In this document: positions 37,736 through 46,360 of the stretch, piece after piece
How positions within the stretch are numbered: the stretch's first letter is position 1
Layout of the letters: each line of letters starts with the position of its first letter
Assembly (NCBI GenBank): GCA_934247935.1
Contig: CAKQKE010000009.1
Coordinates: 1 to 64,000 of the forward strand
DNA from: an uncultured Clostridia bacterium
GTDB taxonomy: Bacteria > Bacillota > Clostridia > Christensenellales > Borkfalkiaceae
DNA length: 64,000 nucleotides
Direction: 5' to 3'
Notes under the pieces: model-generated
What the model was told of the DNA's origin: nothing
Database searches by the model: none
What the model saw: only the letters and a program-made list of their open reading frames with translations
Made by a program: the position numbers and the translations under genes

Positions 37736-38332
37736 TTTAGGCGCGAACGCACCTTTTAGCGAAAATATTTTTAAAACGGTTTTTAGCGAAGTCGTTTTTA
37801 AAAGAGAAAAACAAAATCGCCATCTTTAATTAAATTGTGTTTTGGTTTTATATTTTATCCGACAACCGTAAACACCGAGAGAATAACCGCAGCAAAGCGG
37901 CGTAGTTTCAGGTTTTGAGGAAATTAAAATCACTTTTAAATTACTTTAAAAACGGCGAAATAAATTTTTTGGTTTTTTTAAAACCGTAATAAAAGGTTTT
38001 AAAATTTTTAAAACTCGTCAAAACACGGCGCAAAAACCTAAAAATAGCAGTTTTAATATATAAATGGCGATAAAAATAGTTGTTGCAGGTGAGAAAGTGT
38101 GAAATTTCAATAAAATACAATTATTTTTGCGTAAATCAAGATATAAACAAAAATAGTTGTAATATATCATTATAATTTAAAAAATGTCGATTATAATTGG
38201 TTTTATATATTAAAAAGTGTGAAAAATCGGCTAATTACAATAATTTTTGGCATTTAAAAAATTTTTCAAAAAAATTAAAAAATATATGTAAAAACGCTTT
38301 ACAAATAAAAAATAAAGTGGTATTATATCGTT

Positions 38333-38452
38333 GTAATCAGAGGGACGGAAGAAATGAATCTTCTCTCGGTTACTTAAAAGTGCTCATCATTTTCCCCCTT
38401 ATCATATATTTTTAAAAGGCAGTGCGTAGTTTTTACGTACTGTCTTTTAATT
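38333..38452 (+). ncRNA. candidate small RNA with promoter and terminator
   Basis: Promoter TTTACA (38298-38303), 17 bases, TATTAT (38321-38326); terminator stem AAAAGGCAGTGCGTA (38414-38428) with TACGTACTGTCTTTT (38434-38448), then TTTTTT. The roughly 120-nt transcript begins with a hairpin GTAATC...GGTTAC enclosing GAAGA/TCTTC. No ORF with a ribosome site, and I do not recognise a known RNA family. The gap 37736-38297 upstream is AT-rich with no gene. Confidence 0.5.
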
Positions 38453-38580
38453 TTTTCTTTTACGCCTTTAAGCCGAGCGGCAATTAAGCCTTATCGTATC
38501 TTAAAGGTGTTTTTGATTTACGGCAAACTCTTACTTGTAATGTGTTTTTTATTTAAAACAAATTAGCAACAAAATACTCG

Positions 38581-38745
38581 GCCCCTTTGTGCAAAGGGGG
38601 CTGTCAGCAAGGCTGACTGAGGGATTGTCTGCTTTGAGTTATAAATCGGTTTATTTAAATGGAAATTGGCTTGTTTTATAAATATTTACTTTACAATCCT
38701 TCCGTCACGCATACCGCGTGCCACCCTCCTTTGCACAAGGAGGGC
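38581..38745. mobile_element. MITE-like inverted-repeat element
   Basis: 165 bp with long imperfect terminal inverted repeats: left GCCCCTTTGTGCAAAGGGGG...CTGACTGAGGGATTGT (38581-38627), right ACAATCCTTCCGTCACG...CTCCTTTGCACAAGGAGGGC (38692-38744). Each arm also has an inner hairpin (CCCCTTT/AAAGGGG; CCTCCTTTG/CAAGGAGG). This type of element is scattered in genomes of gut Clostridia. No transposase inside. Confidence 0.75.
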
Positions 38746-38888
38746 TGAATTTATTCTTAAGAATAGATTAAAAATCATTTAAATTTTGTAAGTTTTATCT
38801 TATAAAACCTAAATCTCCTTTTATATGACGATAAAAGCCCCCCGAAACAGTCGCAATAATGCGCGGATAAAAGCAGGTAAAACAGGTC

Positions 38889-38917
38889 TTGAATTAATCG
38901 GCAATATGTGTTATAAT
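38889..38917 (+). promoter_or_regulatory. probable cas9 promoter
   Basis: TTGAAT, 17 bases, TATAAT. A start near 38924 would give a leader of about 170 nt that covers the tracrRNA gene in antisense. A weaker alternative (TTGCCT at 39031, 16 bases, TATTAT) lies closer to cas9. Confidence 0.6.
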
Positions 38918-38956
38918 TATAAAGAGGATTTAACAAATTCGCCAAATAAAGCGTAA

Positions 38957-39048
38957 AAGAAAAAACTCTTCCAAAAGGAAGAGCGGTTCGCCAATGCGAA
39001 TAAGTGATCAGACAAAAGTTTTATTTGAACTTGCCTTGTTATTTTGTA
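38957..39048 (-). ncRNA. tracrRNA: tracrRNA
   Basis: About 90 nt on the minus strand. It opens with TACAAAATAACAAGGC (39048-39033), the exact complement of repeat positions 10-25, then AAG and TTCAAAT, which pairs with the repeat's first bases, so the lower stem, bulge and upper stem of a type II-A guide duplex can be drawn. Next a TTCGC-ATTG-GCGAA hairpin and a terminator GGAAGAG/... with CTCTTCC (38983-38966) and six T. Promoter at 39054-39082. Confidence 0.9.
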
Positions 39049-39053
39049 GTCAT

Positions 39054-39082
39054 ATTATAACATACGGCAAAACAAAAGTCAA
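39054..39082 (-). promoter_or_regulatory. tracrRNA promoter
   Basis: On the minus strand TTGACT (39082-39077), 17 bases, TATAAT (39059-39054). The start site falls at about 39047, the first base of the anti-repeat. The -35 is only 16 bp from the cas9 ATG. Confidence 0.85.
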
Positions 39083-39097
39083 TAGTAAGGAGGAAAA

Positions 39098-42000
39098 ATG
39101 GATAAATTTTATTTAGGAATGGACATAGGCACAAATTCGGTAGGTATGGCGTGTACCGACGAAGAATATTCTTTGCTGCGCGCAAACGGCAAAGATTGCT
39201 GGGCTGTGCGCTTGTTTGACGAAAGCGAAACTGCCGTCAAAAGAAGAAACTTCAGGATGGCTCGCCGCCGCATTGTAAGAAGAAGAGAACGCATTAAATT
39301 TTTGCAGGGCGTGTTTGCTCCGTTTATCGCGGACGAAACGTTTTTTATGCGTTTAAACGACAGCCAGTATTATCCCGAGGACAAAAACGGACTTTTAAAC
39401 GGGAATAAAAACAACTTGTTTGCCGACAAAGGTTATACGGATAAGGATTTTCATAAAGAATATCCCACCATTTTCCATTTAAGAAAGGCGTTGATGACAC
39501 AGCCGACAGAGGACTTGCGGCTTTATTATCTCGCAATTCATCACATTATAAAATATCGCGGACATTTCTTGTTCGAGGGCGGAATGGCTGATATCAGAGA
39601 CATAACCAAACTCATTGAAAATTTAAACGCGGTGTGCGGCGACTTGTTCGACGAAGACGCGCCTAATTTCGACGTAAACAAATCTCACGAAGCGAAAGAA
39701 ATTTTACTTACTTACGGTAAAGATAAACCGAAAAGACTTGAAAATTTGTTTGGTATCACTTCGCAAACGGGAAAAGAGATAATAAAGGGTATTTGCGGCT
39801 ATACAATAAAGCCCGAAAAATTGTTTGCCGGCAATTATCAGGAAGAAAAATCGTTTTCATTCAAAGACCTCACGGACGAAACTTTCGAGGCGATGCGCCC
39901 CGCTTATGCGGACGATTTTTCGCTGCTTGAAAGCATAAGGGCGATATACAATTTCGTCACTTTTGAAAAATTGCTCGAGGGAAAAGAAGATATTTCTTCA
40001 GCAATGATCGACCTTTACGAAAAACACAAAGCCGATTTAAGACTTTTAAAAAATTTCGTGCTTAACAACGCCACGAGAGAAGAGTATAATTCGCTTTTCA
40101 AAGTTTTAGGAAAAGAAAATAATTATGCAAAATACGTTGGTTTTACCAAAAAGGGCGGGGATAAAAAGAAAATAACTCCCGCAAAATACGATGATTTTTT
40201 GGCATATCTTAAAAAGTTTATAAATTCGCTCACGCAAGTTAACGACGAAGAAACTAAAGAAAAAATACTATCCGAAATAGAAGCGAAGACGTTTTTGCCC
40301 AAAATTCTTCACGCCGACAACGGACTTTTTCCCCACCAGGTCAACGAAGACGAACTCAATAAAATTCTCACGAATATGGTAAAGATTCACCCCGAAACGG
40401 AGTGCATAAAAGACAAAATCAAAAAGATATTTTTGTATAGAATACCTTATTTTGTCGGGCCGCTTGCGGGGGCTAACGGTTGGGCGGTGAGAAAAGCCGA
40501 GGGTAAAATTACGCCGTGGAATTTCGATGAAATTATAGATAAGGCGCAAAGCAACGAAAATTTCATGCGTCGAATGACGAATAAATGCAGTTATTTATAC
40601 GGCGAAGACGTTTTGCCGAAAGCCTCGATAATTTATCAGAAATACAACGTTTTAAACCAAATCAACAAATTAAAAATCAACGACGAACCCATAAGCGTGG
40701 CTTTAAAGCAAGATATATTCAACCAACTTTTCTTGACAAAGAAAAAAGTAACCGACAATGCGATTAAAGATTTGCTCGTTCGCCGCGGAATTATATCCGA
40801 AGAAGACAAAAAGACGATTATAATTTCGGGTAAAGACGGGCAGTTAAACGCAACGATGTCGTCATATCTTCAACTTAAAGATATTTTGGGCGATTTTGTA
40901 GACGAAGATATACAAAAAGAAGACAGCGTGTGCGAAAAAATAATTTTGTGGCACACCCTTAATACCGATAAAAACATAGTTGTCGATTTAATCGAGAGAA
41001 ATTTCGGCAAAATACCGACAATCAAAGATAATTTAAAGCAGTTAAAGGGGCTTGTGTTTAAAGATTTCGGCAGATTGTCGAAGAGATTTTTGACTGAAAT
41101 GAAAGGTATCGACAAAACGACGGGCGAATTTGTAAGCATTTTGGACGTTTTGTACGAGACCAACGAAAATTTAAATCAGATTTTGTTTGACGAAAGGTAT
41201 AATTTCGGCGACGTGATTAAGGAAGAAAACGGCGAAAAACAAAGCGAAATAAAATATGAAGACATAGAAAAATTATACGTTTCTCCCGCAGTGCGCCGCG
41301 GAATCTGGCAGTCGCTTAAAATGGCGGACGAGTATATTCAAGCCATAGGCAAAACGCCAGATAAAATCTTTATCGAGGTGACGAGAGAAGATGGCGTAAA
41401 AGGCGACCTTGGCAGAAAATCGTCCCGTCAAAAACAACTTTCAGAAAAGTACAAGGCTATTGACAATATAGAACTACTTACCGAAAGTCTCAACAGCGAA
41501 AGCGATTTAAGGCTCAGACAAGAAAGGTTGTATTTATATTATCGTCAACTCGGCAAATGTATGTATTCGGGAGAGCAAATCGACCTTGACAGTTTAAATA
41601 CGAACCAATACGACGTAGACCATATTTTACCTCGTACGTACATAAAAGACGACAGTCTTGACAACAAAGTGCTTGTAAAAAGGTCGTGCAACGCAATAAA
41701 AACCGACCGTTATCCCATACCTGATGAAATTTTGGGCAAAGACGTCAAAAAACATTGGGAATTGTTGCACAAAAAGGGGTTAATTTCCGATACGACTTAC
41801 AATCGCCTTACAAGGACCAAACCGCTTGACGAAGACGATTACAACGACTTTATCAACCGTCAAAAGACGATTACCGACCAAACCGCGAAAGCCGTTGCCG
41901 AACTGCTGAAACAAAAATATCCCGATACAAAAATTGTGTACAGCAAAGCCAAAAACGTATCGGATTTCAAGAGTAAGGTGGACTTAATCAAGTGCAGAGA

Positions 42001-43123
42001 GACAAACGACCTTCACCACGCAAAGGACGCATATCTTAATATCGTGGTAGGCAACGTATACGACACGTGTTTTTCAACGCCCATGTCAATGTTCCGTCAG
42101 GACGGCGACAAATGGCGCACGTACAATTTAAAAACGTTGTTTTTCCGCAATATAAAGGGCGCATGGACAAGCGACGACAACAAAACGCTTATTAAAGTAA
42201 AAGAAACTTATAAAAAGCAACGCAGCATAAACGTAACAAGATATACTTATTGCGGTAAAGGCGCGTTTTATGACCAAACCGTTTATCCGCACGACGATAC
42301 GGGCGTAAACGCACCCAGAAAAAGCGGTTCTCCCCTTAAAGACTGCGCAAAATACGGCGGGTATAAATCGCAAAAAACGGCTTATTTTGCGATTGTAGAA
42401 TCGGAAGGTAAAAAGGGTAAAATTATAAAAACTATCGAGGCCGTGCCCGTGCTTGTCACTTATAATTTAAAAACCAACCCCAACGCCGTGCAAGAATATT
42501 TTGAATCTTATTTAATTAATCCAAAAATTCTTGTGCCGAAGTTAAAGATTAAGCAACTTATCAAGTACAACGGTATGCCTTGCTATATTGCGGGCACTAC
42601 AGGTATTCAAATAATATTGCATAATGGTGTGCAAATGTTTACGGACGGAAAAACGGACGAGTACGTCAACGCGCTTTTACAGGTGGCGGAGATGAACAAA
42701 AATCAGCCGTGCGATAAAGAAACTTATCCTATAAAGACAAACCGCTTTAAAGAAGTCAAGTTGGAAGTAAACAAGCAAAACAACGTTGCTTTATACGACG
42801 AATTTATAAATAGATTATCAAGCGGGGTGTATGTTGGAATAAGCGCATTTTCGAGTTTCTTAGAAACGTTGCAAAAATTAAGAGAAAGATTTGTTAATTG
42901 TTCTACATTAAATCAATCGCTCGTGCTATTGCAAGTTTTAAAATTCTTTAAATGTAATGCGGAGTTGTCTGACTTGTCATTAATTTTTGAAGAAACAGAA
43001 GATGGCAAAAAGAAGGGTAAAAGCATAGGTTTATTGCGTATAAACAAAGACATTACAAATGCCGAAGTCGTGCTTGTTCATCAATCGCCTTGCGGGCTTA
43101 CTTTAAGAGAACAAAAGATATAA
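39098..43123 (+). CDS. cas9: CRISPR-associated endonuclease Cas9 (type II-A)
   Basis: 1341 residues, close to the 1368 of S. pyogenes. RuvC-I LGMDIGTNSVG (D9), Arg-rich bridge helix (about 48-70, RRNFRMARRRIVRRRERI), helical recognition lobe, RuvC-II IFIEVTRED (E760), HNH YDVDHILPRTY (H842), RuvC-III LHHAKDAYLN (H974, D977), then the PAM-interacting end. All nuclease residues are present, so it should cut both strands. AGGAGGA precedes the ATG. Two bases separate it from cas1. The PAM cannot be read from sequence. Confidence 0.98.
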   Translation: MDKFYLGMDIGTNSVGMACTDEEYSLLRANGKDCWAVRLFDESETAVKRRNFRMARRRIVRRRERIKFLQGVFAPFIADETFFMRLNDSQYYPEDKNGLLNGNKNNLFADKGYTDKDFHKEYPTIFHLRKALMTQPTEDLRLYYLAIHHIIKYRGHFLFEGGMADIRDITKLIENLNAVCGDLFDEDAPNFDVNKSHEAKEILLTYGKDKPKRLENLFGITSQTGKEIIKGICGYTIKPEKLFAGNYQEEKSFSFKDLTDETFEAMRPAYADDFSLLESIRAIYNFVTFEKLLEGKEDISSAMIDLYEKHKADLRLLKNFVLNNATREEYNSLFKVLGKENNYAKYVGFTKKGGDKKKITPAKYDDFLAYLKKFINSLTQVNDEETKEKILSEIEAKTFLPKILHADNGLFPHQVNEDELNKILTNMVKIHPETECIKDKIKKIFLYRIPYFVGPLAGANGWAVRKAEGKITPWNFDEIIDKAQSNENFMRRMTNKCSYLYGEDVLPKASIIYQKYNVLNQINKLKINDEPISVALKQDIFNQLFLTKKKVTDNAIKDLLVRRGIISEEDKKTIIISGKDGQLNATMSSYLQLKDILGDFVDEDIQKEDSVCEKIILWHTLNTDKNIVVDLIERNFGKIPTIKDNLKQLKGLVFKDFGRLSKRFLTEMKGIDKTTGEFVSILDVLYETNENLNQILFDERYNFGDVIKEENGEKQSEIKYEDIEKLYVSPAVRRGIWQSLKMADEYIQAIGKTPDKIFIEVTREDGVKGDLGRKSSRQKQLSEKYKAIDNIELLTESLNSESDLRLRQERLYLYYRQLGKCMYSGEQIDLDSLNTNQYDVDHILPRTYIKDDSLDNKVLVKRSCNAIKTDRYPIPDEILGKDVKKHWELLHKKGLISDTTYNRLTRTKPLDEDDYNDFINRQKTITDQTAKAVAELLKQKYPDTKIVYSKAKNVSDFKSKVDLIKCRETNDLHHAKDAYLNIVVGNVYDTCFSTPMSMFRQDGDKWRTYNLKTLFFRNIKGAWTSDDNKTLIKVKETYKKQRSINVTRYTYCGKGAFYDQTVYPHDDTGVNAPRKSGSPLKDCAKYGGYKSQKTAYFAIVESEGKKGKIIKTIEAVPVLVTYNLKTNPNAVQEYFESYLINPKILVPKLKIKQLIKYNGMPCYIAGTTGIQIILHNGVQMFTDGKTDEYVNALLQVAEMNKNQPCDKETYPIKTNRFKEVKLEVNKQNNVALYDEFINRLSSGVYVGISAFSSFLETLQKLRERFVNCSTLNQSLVLLQVLKFFKCNAELSDLSLIFEETEDGKKKGKSIGLLRINKDITNAEVVLVHQSPCGLTLREQKI

Positions 43124-43125
43124 TT

Positions 43126-44007
43126 ATGGGTTTCAGGACGGTAATAGTAAATTCGCGCTGCAAATTGGAATTCCGTCTTAACTATTTAATAGTAAGGGGG
43201 GAAACCGAAAAGCGCATTTACGTCAACGAGATAAATACGCTTATCGTGCAAAGCACCGCCGTATCGCTTACGGCGGCGCTGATGTGCGAACTTTCAAAAA
43301 ACAACGTTAAAGTAATATTTTGCGACGAAAAATGTAATCCGCAAACCGAATTAGTGCCGTATTACTGCGCGCACAACACTTCTAAACGCTACAAAATGCA
43401 ACTTGCGTGGAAAGAAGAGGTAAAGGGCGAAGTCTGGAAAGTTATTGTAAAGCGCAAAATACAAAATCAAGCCAAAGTGCTTTTTTCAAACGGTTTTTTA
43501 AAAGAGAGTAAAATGCTTGACGAGTACGCCGCCGAGGTGGTAAGCGGAGACAAAACCAATAGAGAAGGGCACGCCGCCAAAGTGTATTTCAACTGCATGC
43601 TCCCCGGTGGGGTAAGCAGGCGTTCGGGCGGGTTTGTCAACGGTTGTCTCGATTACGGCTATGCCATAATTTTGTCTGCGATAAACAGAGAAATTGCGGC
43701 GAGCGGATATCTCACTCAACTCGGCATAATGCACGACAACGAATTTAATCAGTTCAATTTATCGTGCGATTTAATCGAGCCGTTGCGCACGGTGGCGGAC
43801 GAAACCGCCTTTTCCCTTGAAAATCAGGACAAAGATTTTAAAAAGAAAATGGCAAACGTATTAAATTACAATTGCGTATTCGACGGCAAAAACACAACTT
43901 TGGACGTTGCAATAAGGTTGTATGTAAAAAGCGTTTTGTTTGCCATGGACGAAGCAAAGCCCGACGAAATAATATTTCCTTGCGATATTGCGGTGCAATA
44001 TGAATAA
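43126..44007 (+). CDS. cas1: CRISPR integrase Cas1
   Basis: 293 residues; ATG 43126 preferred to a frame opening inside cas9. Beta-rich N-terminal domain and helical catalytic domain with E147 (TNREGHAAKVYFN), H203 (GIMHDNEFNQFN) and E218 (LIEPLR) as metal ligands. With Cas2 it integrates new spacers at the leader end; in type II-A, Cas9 and Csn2 assist. Overlaps cas2 by 8 bp. Confidence 0.97.
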   Translation: MGFRTVIVNSRCKLEFRLNYLIVRGETEKRIYVNEINTLIVQSTAVSLTAALMCELSKNNVKVIFCDEKCNPQTELVPYYCAHNTSKRYKMQLAWKEEVKGEVWKVIVKRKIQNQAKVLFSNGFLKESKMLDEYAAEVVSGDKTNREGHAAKVYFNCMLPGGVSRRSGGFVNGCLDYGYAIILSAINREIAASGYLTQLGIMHDNEFNQFNLSCDLIEPLRTVADETAFSLENQDKDFKKKMANVLNYNCVFDGKNTTLDVAIRLYVKSVLFAMDEAKPDEIIFPCDIAVQYE

Positions 44008-44320
44008 TAGATATATGAGACTGTTGTTATTTTTCGATTTACCCATGGAAACGGCAAAACAAAGACACGATTATTCCGTTTTTCACAAGTATTTGATAAA
44101 AAACGGTTTTATAATGATGCAAAAATCGGTCTATTCAAAACTTGTCGTCAACAACGTGACGAGCGGGGCTGTTAAAGAAAAAATTTCAAAAAATATACCG
44201 CCCGACGGAATAATAGAATTGCTTGAAATTACCGAAAATCAGTTTGCCCGCATCGATTATCTTGTGGGCGAAAAACAATCTTTAGTCGAAGAAAGTATGG
44301 ATAGGTTGATTGAAGTATGA
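44000..44320 (+). CDS. cas2: CRISPR-associated protein Cas2
   Basis: 106 residues from ATG 44000 (a TTG four codons earlier is less likely). Ferredoxin-like fold with RLLLFFDLPMETAKQRHDYSVFHKYLIKNGF at the N-terminus, typical of type II Cas2. It forms the dimer core of the Cas1-Cas2 integrase. The stop overlaps the csn2 ATG (ATGA). Confidence 0.95.
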   Translation: MNNRYMRLLLFFDLPMETAKQRHDYSVFHKYLIKNGFIMMQKSVYSKLVVNNVTSGAVKEKISKNIPPDGIIELLEITENQFARIDYLVGEKQSLVEESMDRLIEV

Positions 44321-45009
44321 TAAACGTAGTAAACGCAAAAATAGAAACGCCCATAAACTTGACAAACGAAAAGCCGTCTTTATTAATTGTGGAAAACCCG
44401 CACGAATATTTTAATTTTGTCGTGCAAATGCTTAAAGCAATGCAAGGGGAGATGAGTGAATTTACTTTTTGGGAGGGGCAAACCGCGCTTTCTCCTTTGA
44501 AGTGCGGAGAAATTATACAAAGTTGTTTTTCGTTTGATTTTACCGATAAAAAAATTGTAAATTTGCTATATAAAAAACTTCAGTCAAACTTTCAGGAGGG
44601 CGAATTTATTTTACAACTCAACAAAATCAATTCGCTTTTAAGCATTTTTTTGCAAGACCTTTGCCAAACGGTTGATTTTGCCATAGATTTCAGCGAAACT
44701 ACCGTTGAAGATATTTTAAAAACGTGTTCGGTAAAGCCCGCATGCAATTACGACGGTTTGCTTGAAAAAATAATTTGTTACGTCAATATGTTTATTCAAT
44801 TAAAAAACGTAAAGTTTTTCGTCTTCGTGGGACTTAAAGACGTTTTGTCCGATGAAGACCTTGAAGAGTTGTATAAACATTGCGAATTGCAAAAGGTAAG
44901 TCTGCTTTTAATCGAAAGCGGTAAAAAACGCCCGCTGCTATGCAGGGAACAAGCAATAATTATTACAGAAGATTTATGCGAAATACTTGAAAACTACACT
45001 GAAATATAG
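44317..45009 (+). CDS. csn2: type II-A adaptation protein Csn2 (short form)
   Basis: 230 residues, fitting the short Csn2 forms of about 220. The pattern of the family is visible: PINLTNEKPSLLIVENPHEYFNFVVQML, a middle helical arm, and NVKFFVFVGLKDVLSDEDLEELYKHCELQKVSLLLIES near the end. Csn2 forms a ring on DNA ends during spacer capture. Its presence and place after cas2 assign the locus to subtype II-A. The array promoter lies in its last codons. Confidence 0.88.
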   Translation: MINVVNAKIETPINLTNEKPSLLIVENPHEYFNFVVQMLKAMQGEMSEFTFWEGQTALSPLKCGEIIQSCFSFDFTDKKIVNLLYKKLQSNFQEGEFILQLNKINSLLSIFLQDLCQTVDFAIDFSETTVEDILKTCSVKPACNYDGLLEKIICYVNMFIQLKNVKFFVFVGLKDVLSDEDLEELYKHCELQKVSLLLIESGKKRPLLCREQAIIITEDLCEILENYTEI

Positions 45010-45083
45010 TATACTTAAAGCGTAGAAAGGTTTGTTTTACAAAATAACCGTACGGCGGTACGCGCTTTTATCCTTATTTTGAG
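44987..45083 (+). promoter_or_regulatory. CRISPR leader with pre-crRNA promoter
   Basis: TTGAAA (44987-44992), 17 bases, TATACT (45010-45015) at the end of csn2. The transcribed leader contains TTACAAAATAAC (45037-45048), complementary to GTTATTTTGTAA inside each repeat. It ends in TTTTGAG directly at the first repeat, resembling the ATTTGAG leader anchor known for type II-A integration. Confidence 0.75.
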
Positions 45084-46241
45084 GTTTGAGAGCCTTGTTA
45101 TTTTGTAATACTCTAAAACCAAATAACGTTCACGCTCATCTCTGTAAGAGTTTGAGAGCCTTGTTATTTTGTAATACTCTAAAACTATCATTTAGGCGAC
45201 AATTATTCGAATGCTGTTTGAGAGCCTTGTTATTTTGTAATACTCTAAAACGACAAGATTTATTATAAAGGTGTTTATATAGTTTGAGAGCCTTGTTATT
45301 TTGTAATACTCTAAAACTATCAGACGCGCGGAGCAAGGACGCGCGAGGTTTGAGAGCCTTGTTATTTTGTAATACTCTAAAACATTGCCAAACGCGCTTT
45401 TATGTCGTCGATAGTTTGAGAGCCTTGTTATTTTGTAATACTCTAAAACTCGGGTAAAACGATTATTTCGGCGGGTATAGTTTGAGAGCCTTGTTATTTT
45501 GTAATACTCTAAAACCGTTCGGCAAACAGGTTGAAGAATGGAAGCGTTTGAGAGCCTTGTTATTTTGTAATACTCTAAAACACATACGGTGGTACGGGTG
45601 AAGTTTACGAGGTTTGAGAGCCTTGTTATTTTGTAATACTCTAAAACGATGGAATACTTCGTATTTTCGTTATAGAGGTTTGAGAGCCTTGTTATTTTGT
45701 AATACTCTAAAACATTAAGCAAGAAGTTTAATCGTAAAACGTTGTTTGAGAGCCTTGTTATTTTGTAATACTCTAAAACTACTGATACTCATTATATGGC
45801 TTATCCTATGTTTGAGAGCCTTGTTATTTTGTAATACTCTAAAACAGACTCTAACGCCCGAGGACTTTTGATTATGTTTGAGAGCCTTGTTATTTTGTAA
45901 TACTCTAAAACGAAAATGCAATCGGCATGCCGAACGTAGCAGTTTGAGAGCCTTGTTATTTTGTAATACTCTAAAACAATTCAAAAAAGTAAGTAAAAAG
46001 GCCGGTGGTTTGAGAGCCTTGTTATTTTGTAATACTCTAAAACATCAGAACAAAAATAAATTGTAAATCTTCAGTTTGAGAGCCTTGTTATTTTGTAATA
46101 CTCTAAAACTCAAGTCTCGAATGTCCGAGCCAACGTTGTGTTTGAGAGCCTTGTTATTTTGTAATACTCTAAAACTTATGCTTTTGCTGTTGAATATATC
46201 CTTGAGTTTGAGAGCCTTGTTATTTTGTAATACTCTAAAAC
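45084..46241 (+). CRISPR. type II-A CRISPR array, 18 repeats and 17 spacers
   Basis: 36-nt repeat starting GTTTGAGAGCC and ending CTCTAAAAC, at exactly 66-bp intervals (45084 + 66n, n = 0-17). All repeats look identical, including the last, and all spacers are 30 nt and different from each other. Orientation by the leader at the left, csn2 upstream and the tracrRNA anti-repeat. None of the spacers matches another part of this window that I can see. Confidence 0.98.
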
Positions 46242-46264
46242 AAAATATAATAAATTTAATATTC

Positions 46265-46321
46265 AGAGATTTTATCCGAGCAATATAAAGTCTGCTTTTA
46301 TATTGCTCGGATAAAATCTCT
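46265..46321. repeat. perfect 25-bp inverted repeat after the array
   Basis: Left arm AGAGATTTTATCCGAG... (46265-46289), right arm 46297-46321, perfect complement, loop GTCTGCT. No T-tract follows on either strand, so it is not a standard terminator. Confidence 0.85.
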
Positions 46322-46360
46322 CGGGTTATATAGAAAACACGGCGCAGGAAATAAAATTAA

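Noticed and set aside
38197..38415. Plus-strand frame of 72 codons
   Set aside because: No ribosome site; overlaps the promoter and body of the candidate small RNA.
38957..39048. tracrRNA on the plus strand
   Set aside because: On the plus strand the sequence has the same sense as the repeat and cannot pair with the crRNA; promoter and terminator fit only the minus strand.
45086..46288. Open frames running through the CRISPR array on both strands
   Set aside because: They only read the 66-bp periodic repeat units (RALLFCNTLK or VLEYYKITRLSN repeated) and have no ribosome sites.
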